NCBI RefSeq assembly: GCF_002979915.1
Contig: NZ_PCQA01000002.1
Coordinates: 552,838-616,837, forward strand
DNA: 64,000 bases
From: Arthrobacter sp. MYb213
GTDB lineage: Bacteria; Actinomycetota; Actinomycetes; Actinomycetales; Micrococcaceae
Reading direction: 5' to 3'
A program made the translations under genes and the position numbers. Within the stretch, counting starts at the first letter, position 1. Every line of letters starts with the position of its first letter. Below the pieces are notes generated by a model, which worked only from the letters and a program-made list of their open reading frames with translations, did not search any database and was not told the origin of the DNA. Below, piece by piece: positions 7,788 through 16,023 of the stretch.

Positions 7788-9233
7788 ATGAGCAACCCTA
7801 AAACTCTGACATTCGACCGACATGAAGCCAATGCGTCGCCCGAGCACATCACGAAATCGCTCGAAAATGCGAAGCACGGTTCCTATTGGCTGGATCATGC
7901 AGAACGCCCCGAGGCGACCGCAGCCTTGGAAGCAAACACCGAGGCAGATCTACTCGTCATCGGTGGCGGTTACACCGGCCTGTGGACCGCGCTACAAGCC
8001 AAAGAGCGAGATCCACATCGTGATGTAGTACTTATCGAGTCCCACCGCATCGGCTGGGCAGCCTCGGGACGAAACGGCGGATTTTGTGAAGCTTCGTTGG
8101 TTCATGGAGAGGCTAACGGAGCCAACCACCTACCGAAAGAAAATGAGCTACTCGGTCAGCTTGGTGCCCAGAACCTCGACGAGTTCCAAGCAACCGTAGA
8201 ACGCTACAGCATGGACGTTGACTTCACCCGTGCCGGTGTACTTGAGGTAGCCACCGAACCGCATCAGGTTTCTTGGGTCGCTGAAGCCGCAGAATCGGAC
8301 GGGATCGAATTCCTCGACGCCGTGGCAGTGAAAAAATTGATCAACTCCCCCGATTTTCTGGCCGGCTCGTTAGACCGAGAATCCACCGCGTTGGTTCACC
8401 CTGCAAAGCTTGTTTGGGAGCTAGCTAGGGTATGCCGTGAACTGGGAGTGCGGATCTATGAGCACACCCGAGCGACCGAACTAAAAGATACAGGTTCCCA
8501 CGTCCAAGTTCTGACTGATACCGGGCAAATCACCGCGGAACGCATCGCCTTAGCTACCAATGTTTTTCCCTCACTGCTCAAACGCCACCACGCACGGGTG
8601 ATCCCCGTGTATGACTATGCGCTGATGACCGAACCGCTGACAGAACAACAACAGCAAGCTCTAGGTTGGGACGAACCCTTAGGTCTGGCAGATCTAAACA
8701 ATCGATTCCACTACGCCCGCCCCACTATTGATTCGGAAGGCAAAACCCGGATCCTCTACGGTGGCTACGATGCCGTGTACCATTTTGGCGGCCGGATCCG
8801 TTCAAGCTACGACATTAACTCTGCCACCTTCGAGAAGTTAGCAGCCCACTTTTTCGGCAGCTTTCCGCAACTGAAAGATGTGAAGTTTTCTCATGCCTGG
8901 GGCGGTGCTATCGATACCTGTTCACGCTTCTTCTCCTTCTTTGATCTGACTCACGGAGGGAAAGCTGCGTACTGTGCTGGATTTACCGGCCTTGGCGTTG
9001 GAGCCACGAGGTTTGGCGCTAAAGTCATGTTGGACCTGCTATCAGGAACTAAGACTGAACTGACCGACTTGGAAATGGTCCGGACGAAACCATTGCCATT
9101 CCCGCCGGAACCCGCGGCCTACGTGGGGGTTCAATTAATGACCAATCAGCTGATCAGAGCAGATCATAACGAAGGCAAACGCCCGGTCTTCCTAAAGGTC
9201 ATGGACAAGATTGGGATGGGTTTTGATTCCTAA
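7788..9233 (+). CDS. FAD-dependent amine oxidoreductase, gamma-glutamylputrescine oxidase type
   Basis: 481 residues of the DAO family. The dinucleotide-binding motif IGGGYTGLWTAL is at about residue 57, followed by IESHRIGWAASGRNGGFCE, the flavin-contacting stretch typical of PuuB-like enzymes. Near the C-terminus AGFTGLGVGATRFGAKVMLD closes the FAD site. PuuB enzymes oxidise gamma-glutamylputrescine or related amines to aldehydes with release of ammonia and hydrogen peroxide. The ATG has GAGGA 6 bases upstream. It overlaps the cupin gene by one base (taATG) and an aldehyde dehydrogenase follows, which supports amine-to-aldehyde-to-acid chemistry. The actual amine is not proven; no gamma-glutamyl ligase gene is present. 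Confidence 0.88.
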   Translation: MSNPKTLTFDRHEANASPEHITKSLENAKHGSYWLDHAERPEATAALEANTEADLLVIGGGYTGLWTALQAKERDPHRDVVLIESHRIGWAASGRNGGFCEASLVHGEANGANHLPKENELLGQLGAQNLDEFQATVERYSMDVDFTRAGVLEVATEPHQVSWVAEAAESDGIEFLDAVAVKKLINSPDFLAGSLDRESTALVHPAKLVWELARVCRELGVRIYEHTRATELKDTGSHVQVLTDTGQITAERIALATNVFPSLLKRHHARVIPVYDYALMTEPLTEQQQQALGWDEPLGLADLNNRFHYARPTIDSEGKTRILYGGYDAVYHFGGRIRSSYDINSATFEKLAAHFFGSFPQLKDVKFSHAWGGAIDTCSRFFSFFDLTHGGKAAYCAGFTGLGVGATRFGAKVMLDLLSGTKTELTDLEMVRTKPLPFPPEPAAYVGVQLMTNQLIRADHNEGKRPVFLKVMDKIGMGFDS

Positions 9234-9601
9234 TGGCTGATCCGCGCAAATCCCAAGCATCACTTGTTGATGCCAATACTTTCGAGTTGCACTCCACTGC
9301 CGTCGAATCATCACAACAGCTTGGTTCGGTGCAGACCAGTGCCGGGTTCTATGCAGTCGGTGAGCTGGACGAGACGGAAGTAGGCATCTGGGAGATGTCT
9401 GCCGGTGCAATGAAAGATATCGAATCTGATGAATTCTTTGTGGTGCTTAGTGGGGCCGGGACTGTAGAGATACTTCCGGTTGACGGCTTTGTCTCGCAAC
9501 ATTTAGAACTGTTTCCCGGCGCACTCATCCGGTTGCATGCGGGTATGCACACCGAATGGCGAGTCACCCAGAAAATTCGCAAAGTTTATCTCAGCCGGTA
9601 A
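9233..9601 (+). CDS. Cupin (DUF861/EutQ-like) protein
   Basis: 122 residues folding as a single small cupin: GIWEMSAGAMKDIESDEFFV, then VVLSGAGTVEI and PGALIRLHAGMHTEWRV. Members of this group commonly sit beside DAO-type amine oxidases. Their role, possibly binding a product or protecting the aldehyde, is not established. Start and upstream stop overlap by one base, so translation is coupled to the oxidase. The classical cupin metal-ligand histidines are only partly present (H in LHAGMHTEW). Confidence 0.8.
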   Translation: MADPRKSQASLVDANTFELHSTAVESSQQLGSVQTSAGFYAVGELDETEVGIWEMSAGAMKDIESDEFFVVLSGAGTVEILPVDGFVSQHLELFPGALIRLHAGMHTEWRVTQKIRKVYLSR

Positions 9602-9634
9602 TGGCGCTTACTACATTTTAAGGAACGGTAGAAC

Positions 9635-11125
9635 ATGTCAGGCTTCAAATTTTCGCACGGACACCAGTTCATTAACGGCTCCTGGCAACGCGGAACCGGT
9701 GAGGTGCTCAACAGAACTAATCCTGCCACCGGCGAACTCCTCGAAGAGATCGATACCGCTAGCCTCGAAGAAGTGGACCAAGCGGTCCACGCGGCTGCGA
9801 AAGCATTTACCATTTGGTCTGCGCTCACACCTGCTGAACGCTCTGATCATCTCTTAGCGCTGGCTCGTGAGTTGCAAAACCAAGCACAGGTTTTAGCGGA
9901 GGTGGAAACCTCGCAGACCGGCAAGAGCATACGGATGTCTACCGAATTTGATATCCCCGGTTCGATAGATAACGTGAACTTTTTCGCCGGGGCTGCCCGC
10001 CACCTTCAAGGACTGGCGTCCGGAGATTATGCAGGTAATAGCACCTCCATGATTCGTCGGGAGCCACTAGGTGTAGTGGGCTCCATTGCTCCATGGAATT
10101 ACCCGTTGCAAATGGCCGCCTGGAAAATTCTTCCGGCCATCGCCGCCGGAAACACCATTGTGCTCAAGCCCAGCGAGCTAACCCCCGGGACAAGTCTGCT
10201 TTTCGCTCTCGCTGCTAAGACCGCTGGGTTGCCAGATGGCGTAGTTAACGTCGTGGTGGGAAGTGGAAGCAGTGTTGGTCAGGCATTGGTAAGACACCAG
10301 CTGGTGAAGATGACCTCATTTACCGGCTCCACGCAGGTCGGTTTGAAGATCATGTCTATGGCCGCCGAGACTGGTAAACGAGTGCACCTAGAACTTGGTG
10401 GCAAAGCGCCTTTTGTGGTGTTTGATGACGCAGATATTGAAGCAGCTGCCCATGGTGCGGTGGCCGGCTCAACCATCAATGCGGGACAGGACTGCACGGC
10501 GGCGACCCGGGCATACGTTCACTCCTCGGTATTTGAGAAGTTCACCGGACGCGTGGCTCAGTTGATGAGCCAGATGGTGGTTGGGGATCCGACCGATCAA
10601 AATACCGACATGGGAGCTCTTATTAGCGAGGCCCACGTTCAGAAGGTTTCTTCGATGGTGGCACGCGCAGTGGAGGCAGGTGCAACGGTATTGTCCGGCG
10701 GCACAAAACTAGACGGTCCAGGTAATTTTTATCGACCAACTCTGCTGGTCAATGCCACGCAAGATTCAGAAATCGTGCAGCAGGAGGTTTTCGGTCCGGT
10801 GCTGGTCGCCTTACCTTTTGAAACCGATGATGAAGCTATCAAACTGGCCAACGATACACCGTACGGTTTAGCCGCGAGTGCGTGGACCAAAGACATCAAC
10901 CGGGCCATGCGCGCGAGCGCGCAAATTCAGGCCGGCTGCGTATGGATCAACGAGCACATCATCATTGTTTCGGAAATGCCCCACGGCGGTTACAAGGCTT
11001 CGGGAATGGGCAAAGACATGAGCCAGTATTCATTTGATGAGTACACGAACGTTAAGCACGTATTGATCTCGCACGATACCGATGCTCACCGAGACTGGCA
11101 GAACACCGTATTTCTCCAGCGTTAA
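9635..11125 (+). CDS. Aldehyde dehydrogenase, aminobutyraldehyde/betaine aldehyde type
   Basis: 496 residues, full length. The substrate/cofactor channel motifs APWNYPLQMAAWKILPAIAA and KPSELTP are present. The catalytic glutamate is in LELGGKAPFVVF and the nucleophilic cysteine in NAGQDCTAATR. The C-terminal ALDH block is EMPHGGYKASGMGKDMSQYS. The sequence style is that of gamma-aminobutyraldehyde dehydrogenase (PuuC/YdcW/PatD). It would convert the aldehyde made by the oxidase at 7788 to an acid such as GABA, with NAD(P)+. AAGGAACGG precedes the ATG. The 3' end overlaps the convergent TagF-like gene by four bases. Confidence 0.9.
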   Translation: MSGFKFSHGHQFINGSWQRGTGEVLNRTNPATGELLEEIDTASLEEVDQAVHAAAKAFTIWSALTPAERSDHLLALARELQNQAQVLAEVETSQTGKSIRMSTEFDIPGSIDNVNFFAGAARHLQGLASGDYAGNSTSMIRREPLGVVGSIAPWNYPLQMAAWKILPAIAAGNTIVLKPSELTPGTSLLFALAAKTAGLPDGVVNVVVGSGSSVGQALVRHQLVKMTSFTGSTQVGLKIMSMAAETGKRVHLELGGKAPFVVFDDADIEAAAHGAVAGSTINAGQDCTAATRAYVHSSVFEKFTGRVAQLMSQMVVGDPTDQNTDMGALISEAHVQKVSSMVARAVEAGATVLSGGTKLDGPGNFYRPTLLVNATQDSEIVQQEVFGPVLVALPFETDDEAIKLANDTPYGLAASAWTKDINRAMRASAQIQAGCVWINEHIIIVSEMPHGGYKASGMGKDMSQYSFDEYTNVKHVLISHDTDAHRDWQNTVFLQR

Positions 11126-12240
11126 ACGGATTCCAATAGCTGGCCCAGTTTTTTGGTTGCCTGACCTGGTGAGGTTGTGGCAAAGAAATATTGGGCCAGC
11201 TGTTTCTGCCGTCCCGGTACCCCTCCCTTAGCTAGTTCAGCCACACGCTGAGCCAGTCCATTAGGCGATTCCAAAAGTTGCTCATGTGGCAAGCGTTCGC
11301 GAAGCTGCGACGGTCGATGACCGGTGAGGAACAGCGGAACGTTAAGCGCGACTGCGTCGTAGGCCATCGCGGAGGTATCGCAGATTGCCACGTCAGCCCA
11401 GACCAAGGACTGTCCCGCATCAGCTACCGGATCTAGTTGAGCTGCGAAACGGGCACGGAGTGCGGTAATTTCTTTTTTCATCTCAGCTGAGTGATCACCG
11501 GTTTTCGGGTGCGGGCGGAAGCGCACCTCAAACCTGTTATCCCCCTCGAACTGCGCCAAAATACTCTCACCCATTTTCATCACCGATGAATAATCCATGG
11601 CGACAGAGTCACCCTCCCATGTCGGAGCGTAGAGCACCCTGGTTTGGGTTGCGGGCAGCTCGGGGATGAGAGCGTCCAACTGTGGACGCCCAATCTGCAC
11701 GAGGTGTTTAGTATCGAAGCGAGCTATGGATTCAGAAATTCGTTCCACCGCTGCCGGTCCTGCCACGCAGGCATAATCATAGGCTTTGAGCTGGTTCGAG
11801 ACCATTGAGGCCTTTTCACTCTCACCGTGGTTTAAGTGAATATGCGCTGGTCCGTTGAAGCGCAGCATGGTGAAGTTACGTTGTGAATTATTCACATAGC
11901 TAATGCTTCGTGTGCCTAGCTTGGTCAGTAGGGTCTCAACTTGTTCGATAGAACGCGTGAAAAATACCGGAAGTTTGCTGGCCTTTAATAGTTCACGGGC
12001 CGACAAGGCGTCCATTACCACCACGCCTACTGAATGACCTTGCGCGGCTAGTCTTTCGAAAGTCTCAAGCCAGACACCTAGCTGGTAAAACTGTGCGGGC
12101 GCTTCGGCGAAAAATAAGACATGCTCCGCCGCAGTCAGCTCCTGGCCCGCCTCGGTGATCTGCGAACGCACAGCGCGCTCAGCGAATATTGATCTGGCGC
12201 GACCAGCGACTTGATTGACTTGAGTGGTAATCGAAGACAT
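11122..12240 (-). CDS. CDP-glycerol glycerophosphotransferase-like protein (TagF/TagB fold)
   Basis: 372 residues. The C-terminal half shows the features of the Glyphos_transf family: VLYAPTWEGDSVAMDYSS, then VRFRPHPKTGD (HP motif) and a D-x-S/T-x-x-x-D block in WADVAICDTSAMAYDAVALN. These enzymes add glycerol-phosphate or ribitol-phosphate units from CDP donors to a membrane acceptor. The N-terminal part (about residues 1-120) is not recognised. The usual partners (tarI/tagD nucleotidyltransferase, tagGH exporter) are not present here. The start has GAAGG only one base away, so the true start is uncertain. Substrate is inferred. Confidence 0.7.
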   Translation of the reverse strand: MSSITTQVNQVAGRARSIFAERAVRSQITEAGQELTAAEHVLFFAEAPAQFYQLGVWLETFERLAAQGHSVGVVVMDALSARELLKASKLPVFFTRSIEQVETLLTKLGTRSISYVNNSQRNFTMLRFNGPAHIHLNHGESEKASMVSNQLKAYDYACVAGPAAVERISESIARFDTKHLVQIGRPQLDALIPELPATQTRVLYAPTWEGDSVAMDYSSVMKMGESILAQFEGDNRFEVRFRPHPKTGDHSAEMKKEITALRARFAAQLDPVADAGQSLVWADVAICDTSAMAYDAVALNVPLFLTGHRPSQLRERLPHEQLLESPNGLAQRVAELAKGGVPGRQKQLAQYFFATTSPGQATKKLGQLLESV

Positions 12241-12260
12241 ACCTTCAGTCTACGTAGTGA

Positions 12261-13310
12261 TTACCCGTTGATCGCGGAGGACAAAGCATCAATATTTTTC
12301 TTCATCCACACAAGATAATCTGAATCATCGGTGATCGTTTCGCGGAAGTCCACCACGGGGACTTGACCGGTTTCGGCGTTCGCACGTAAGGATGCGGTCT
12401 CGGCTCCTTCGGTCTGCACGTTGTAGGCAAGAACGTCAATCTTGCCCGCCTTCAACGAGTCACTGAGGTCTTTGAGCGACAGCGGCGCGATACCGGCGCC
12501 GCCTTCAACTGCTTCGCTGAGTCCGGCAGGAGTCTTATTTTTCATTCCAGCATCTTCAAGCAGGTGGAATGGGACCGGTTCGGTCATCGCGTAGGTGTGT
12601 CCGGCTAGTTTCGCAGCCGTGAGCTGCTCACGTAGATCCTTGATTCCTTGGACAAAGGTGTTGGCATTCGCTTCATAGCCGCTCGCGCCCTCTGGGTCGG
12701 CATGTCCCAGCTCTGCGGCAAGTTCGGTAGCCAGCGCCTGCATTGAGTCCAGGTCGTACCAGATATGTTCGTTGTATTCCGCATGGTCATGGCCCGCATG
12801 TTCATCAGCAGAGTGCTCGTCCGCCGCATGGTCATGGCCCGCATGCTCATCTGCAGCGTGCTCATCCGCCGCGTGTTCATCATGCGCCGGCTCATCGTCG
12901 TGCTCCTTGGCCACCGGGGAAGAATCCACCGCATGGATCAGATGGACTTGATCCGCTTTATCCGCAGGAAGAGAGCTGACGAGGGAGTCCATGAACTGGT
13001 CATACCCTCCACCGTTGGCCAAGACCACCGATGCCTTAGAGACGGTGAGTTTGTCTCGTGCCGTGGGTTCATAGGAGTGCGGATCCTGAGCGGGAGAGGT
13101 GATGATTTCGGTGACAGCAACGCGCTCCCCGCCAATCTCGCGAGCAATCTGTCCATAGACGTTTGTCGTGGTCACTAACTCAATTTTTCCGTTAGCGGGG
13201 GCTTCGTCCGAACTTGAAGTTCCCGAAGTATCACCAGTGGCGCACCCGGCCAAAAGTAGTCCGGCAAGCGGGATCGCAACGATTGAGGTAAATAATCCAC
13301 GGTTTTTCAT
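12261..13310 (-). CDS. Zinc/manganese ABC transporter substrate-binding lipoprotein (ZnuA-like)
   Basis: 349 residues with a lipobox ending LLLAGC (Cys23). The mature part is a cluster A-I metal-binding protein: VTTTNVYGQIAREIGGERV, DPHSYEPTARD, and MTEPVPFHLLEDAGM. Between about residues 145 and 195 is a long metal-chelating loop made of repeated DEHA and GHDHA units, typical of zinc receptors, followed by NEHIWYDLDSMQ. It lies outside the membrane and delivers the metal to a permease. No znuB/znuC genes are in the window, so it is an orphan here. Two Zur-like palindromes lie upstream (13341 and 13364). Confidence 0.9.
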   Translation of the reverse strand: MKNRGLFTSIVAIPLAGLLLAGCATGDTSGTSSSDEAPANGKIELVTTTNVYGQIAREIGGERVAVTEIITSPAQDPHSYEPTARDKLTVSKASVVLANGGGYDQFMDSLVSSLPADKADQVHLIHAVDSSPVAKEHDDEPAHDEHAADEHAADEHAGHDHAADEHSADEHAGHDHAEYNEHIWYDLDSMQALATELAAELGHADPEGASGYEANANTFVQGIKDLREQLTAAKLAGHTYAMTEPVPFHLLEDAGMKNKTPAGLSEAVEGGAGIAPLSLKDLSDSLKAGKIDVLAYNVQTEGAETASLRANAETGQVPVVDFRETITDDSDYLVWMKKNIDALSSAING

Positions 13311-13340
13311 CTATTAGTCTCCATTCACACAGCACGCTAT

Positions 13341-13378
13341 TGAGAACTATTCTACATTACATTTGAGAATCATTCGCA
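13341..13378 (-). promoter_or_regulatory. Two Zur-like operators upstream of the zinc lipoprotein
   Basis: TGAGAATCATTCGCA (13364-13378) matches the actinobacterial Zur palindrome TGAAAATSATTTTCA at about 11-12 of 15 positions. TGAGAACTATTCTAC (13341-13355) is a weaker second copy. Their starts are 23 bp apart, about two helical turns. The second box overlaps the last codons of the YibE/F gene. Zinc repression of the gene at 12261 is inferred. Confidence 0.5.
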
Positions 13379-14667
13379 CTTAGCTTTGCTCGACGCCCCG
13401 GCGAGACACTAACTTTCCCGTGCGCACCACCTGTGCCGGTCGCCTTGACGACTACAACGGCAATGGCTGTAGTTACCGGAATCGCAAGGACTAAGCCGAT
13501 GGAACCAATAAGAATTCGAATCACTTCTTCGGCCATCGAACCAGAGCTCAAAGTAGTGCCAAAGCTCTGATCGCTGAGCGCTGCAATCGCGAGAATTGGA
13601 AGGGCAGCACCGGCATAAGCAAAGGCAATTGTGTACACGGTGGAGGCAATATGATCGCGTCCGATACGCATCCCCTTGAAGAACAATTCTCTGGCGGTGG
13701 CATCTGGCGCGGTCTCGGCTAGCTCCCATACGGTGGCTGACTGAGTGATAGTCACATCATTGAGCACACCCATTCCACCAACTAACAAACCACAAATAAG
13801 TAAGCCAGGTAGGGAAATCTGGGGTACCACCGTGGACAGCGTCATCGCGTGCTCATCGTTCGCGCCGGTTAGCGCCGCGGCATCTGTCAGCCACACCGCA
13901 AGTCCAGCGGTCACCGCCAAACCAAAGAGTGTGCCCAATAAAGCCGTCGAAGTTTTCGCATTGAGTCCATGCGCAAAATACAACGCCACAAACATAATCG
14001 CGGTAGACCCCGTCAGCGCGATCAGTACAGGATTTCCGCCCTCCAACAGGGCAGGCACCATGAAGATGATCATGAACGCGATTCCGCCGACAAGCCCAAT
14101 AACCGCACGCGCTCCGCGCCACCCGGCCACCAGCACCACCACTAGCCCATAGGCCACGGCTAACAGAGACATCGGCAAGGTACGGACAAAATCCACGAAA
14201 ACATAGGGGCTGCCACTGTCAGATCCCACCGCAGAAAGATCCAAATATCGAATCTGATCTCCCGAACGGGCCTCACGAGAGTGCAACTGTTCGGGCGGAA
14301 TCTCTAACGCAATTTCGGCTCCGCCACTATCTGGCATCAGATAAGTGACATTGCATTCAAGTGTTTTACCGCCAACTTCTTCAAGTCCCATACTGGAAGG
14401 GCAATCCTGAATTAATGACCGAGTCACCGTGCCCACCTGCATGCTGGCACCACCGGTGGTATCCATTGCACCATCTAAGGCAAAACGGTCATAGTTACCT
14501 TGCGGCCACAGCGCAATCACCATGATCAGGGCCAACGCGCCCACCGGGGCTAACAGTGCCCACAAAATAATTGATGCTCGGCGTCTCCTTGCAGGATCTT
14601 GCAAAATCGGCTGATCGTGATTGTGACTGTGGCCCACGGTCGGTGCACTCCTCAAAGGATTAATCAA
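13357..14667 (-). CDS. YibE/F-family membrane protein
   Basis: 436 residues. The N-terminus carries a short histidine cluster (GHSHNHD) and a first transmembrane helix at about residues 33-54. An extracellular domain of about 100 residues follows (CNVTYLMPDSGGAEIALEIP). Then come about seven hydrophobic helices, with the family's conserved GGMGVLNDVTITQSATVWEL. YibE/F proteins are widespread in Firmicutes and actinobacteria, and their transport role is not defined. It lies directly upstream of the zinc lipoprotein on the same strand, 46 bases apart, with Zur-like boxes between and overlapping, so a metal link is possible but unproven. Confidence 0.85.
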   Translation of the reverse strand: MINPLRSAPTVGHSHNHDQPILQDPARRRRASIILWALLAPVGALALIMVIALWPQGNYDRFALDGAMDTTGGASMQVGTVTRSLIQDCPSSMGLEEVGGKTLECNVTYLMPDSGGAEIALEIPPEQLHSREARSGDQIRYLDLSAVGSDSGSPYVFVDFVRTLPMSLLAVAYGLVVVLVAGWRGARAVIGLVGGIAFMIIFMVPALLEGGNPVLIALTGSTAIMFVALYFAHGLNAKTSTALLGTLFGLAVTAGLAVWLTDAAALTGANDEHAMTLSTVVPQISLPGLLICGLLVGGMGVLNDVTITQSATVWELAETAPDATARELFFKGMRIGRDHIASTVYTIAFAYAGAALPILAIAALSDQSFGTTLSSGSMAEEVIRILIGSIGLVLAIPVTTAIAVVVVKATGTGGAHGKVSVSPGRRAKLSANDSQM

Positions 14668-14793
14668 AACTCGTCGCGCCCAAGTCTAGTCAGCGAACCT
14701 GAACTAGTTATCAGGAACACCCCCAAAGGATGACTCAACAAATCCTCCGCAAGGCTCATGCCTATTTGCCCTCTTCGGGGCGAAGATTGTTCT

Positions 14794-15951
14794 ATGAGCT
14801 TGTCTGAGAACCACGGGACTTCACCGAGCAACACTAACGCCGAAGAACCTAGGTATGAATATCATCGGCTAATGCGCCGCAATTCCGAGTATGCATGGTG
14901 GCGCCCCTTGGCCCTGCTCGGAACGGCCGTGGGCTTTTATGTGGTGCTATCCATCATCTTGCTCGTTGGGCTCATGATCGTGCTCTTCAGCAGCTTAGGA
15001 AGCCAGCTTGATGATCCTAGCAATCCGATCGTGGGCGCTTTTGAGTCGATGAACATGGCAGACCCATTCGTCTTCTTGTTCACCATGCTCTCGCTCATAG
15101 CTTTGATACCGGTTGCGTACCTCGCATACTTATTCCTCGGCCCCCGGCCGGTGGGGTTGCTTTTCTCAGTGACCGGAAAGATCCGCTGGCGCTGGTTGGG
15201 ACTATGCGCGGGCATCTGTCTGGTGCTCTATGCCCTCTATTTCGGGATCAGTTTGGGCTTAGAAGCCACCGGAGTGGTGGCCTCGGTACAGATTCCACCG
15301 GAGAACCTTCCTGCTAAGCCCTTGTTCTTTGCCCTACTTGTCATTTTGTTAGTGCCATTCCAGGCAGCTGCCGAGGAGTTAGTCTTCCGTGGCCTGCTCA
15401 TGCAAAGCCTTGGTAGCTGGCTCAAGCATCCGCTCTTCGCCATTTTGCTTCCGGTTCCGCTATTTACCGCAGGGCACCTCTACGATATTTACGGCCTGCT
15501 TGATGTGGCCTTCTTTGCGATAGTCGCCGGTTACCTCACCTGGCGCACCGGTGGCCTCGAAGCGGCGATTGCAGTGCACGTCATCAACAACGTGGGACTA
15601 TTTTTGCTCGGTGCCGCGGGTGCCGTGGATATTAATTCCTCGCAGTCTTCCCTTTCAAGCCTGCTGACCTCGGTGGCATTTACCGCGCTCGTGGCCTATG
15701 TTCTGCTTGTGATGGCTAAGCGTTATTCAGTGCAGCGCACCGCCGGACCAGAACCTAGACGCCAAACCCCACAGCTGTTGCAGCCATGGCCGATTCGCCA
15801 CCCCGCTGGCACACCAACGCAAGCGTACTGGGCTCCTCCGCACACCGGGCAAGAGACAACTTACCCGGCCGAGTATCCGCAACAATCTCCTTATTCTGCG
15901 CAGGGCACCAACGAGGACGAGATCAAAGATCCTCCTGCCCCGGGTCGCTAG
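14794..15951 (+). CDS. CPBP-family intramembrane glutamic/metalloprotease
   Basis: 385 residues from the ATG at 14794; an in-frame ATG at 14758 would add 12 unlikely residues including two cysteines. Seven or eight hydrophobic helices are present. The three CPBP (Abi) motifs are clear: EELVFRGLL (motif 1, EExxxR), FTAGHLYDIYG (motif 2) and AVHVINN (motif 3). These residues form the active site inside the membrane. The last 75 residues are a proline/glutamine-rich cytoplasmic tail. Homologues process prenylated or small membrane peptides and some give bacteriocin self-immunity; no bacteriocin gene is next to it, so its substrate is unknown. Confidence 0.88.
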   Translation: MSLSENHGTSPSNTNAEEPRYEYHRLMRRNSEYAWWRPLALLGTAVGFYVVLSIILLVGLMIVLFSSLGSQLDDPSNPIVGAFESMNMADPFVFLFTMLSLIALIPVAYLAYLFLGPRPVGLLFSVTGKIRWRWLGLCAGICLVLYALYFGISLGLEATGVVASVQIPPENLPAKPLFFALLVILLVPFQAAAEELVFRGLLMQSLGSWLKHPLFAILLPVPLFTAGHLYDIYGLLDVAFFAIVAGYLTWRTGGLEAAIAVHVINNVGLFLLGAAGAVDINSSQSSLSSLLTSVAFTALVAYVLLVMAKRYSVQRTAGPEPRRQTPQLLQPWPIRHPAGTPTQAYWAPPHTGQETTYPAEYPQQSPYSAQGTNEDEIKDPPAPGR

Positions 15952-15969
15952 TTCAAGCGCAGGCAGAGA

Positions 15970-16014
15970 AAAGCGTCGCCGCTGAGAATATTTGATTCTC
16001 ACCGGCGACGCTTT
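15970..16014. terminator. Bidirectional terminator between convergent genes
   Basis: AAAGCGTCGCCG (15970-15981) pairs with CGGCGACGCTTT (16003-16014), and an inner TGAGAAT/ATTCTCA stem extends it. It separates the CPBP gene from the convergent Vms1-like gene. Confidence 0.8.
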
Positions 16015-16023
16015 GTTGATCTT

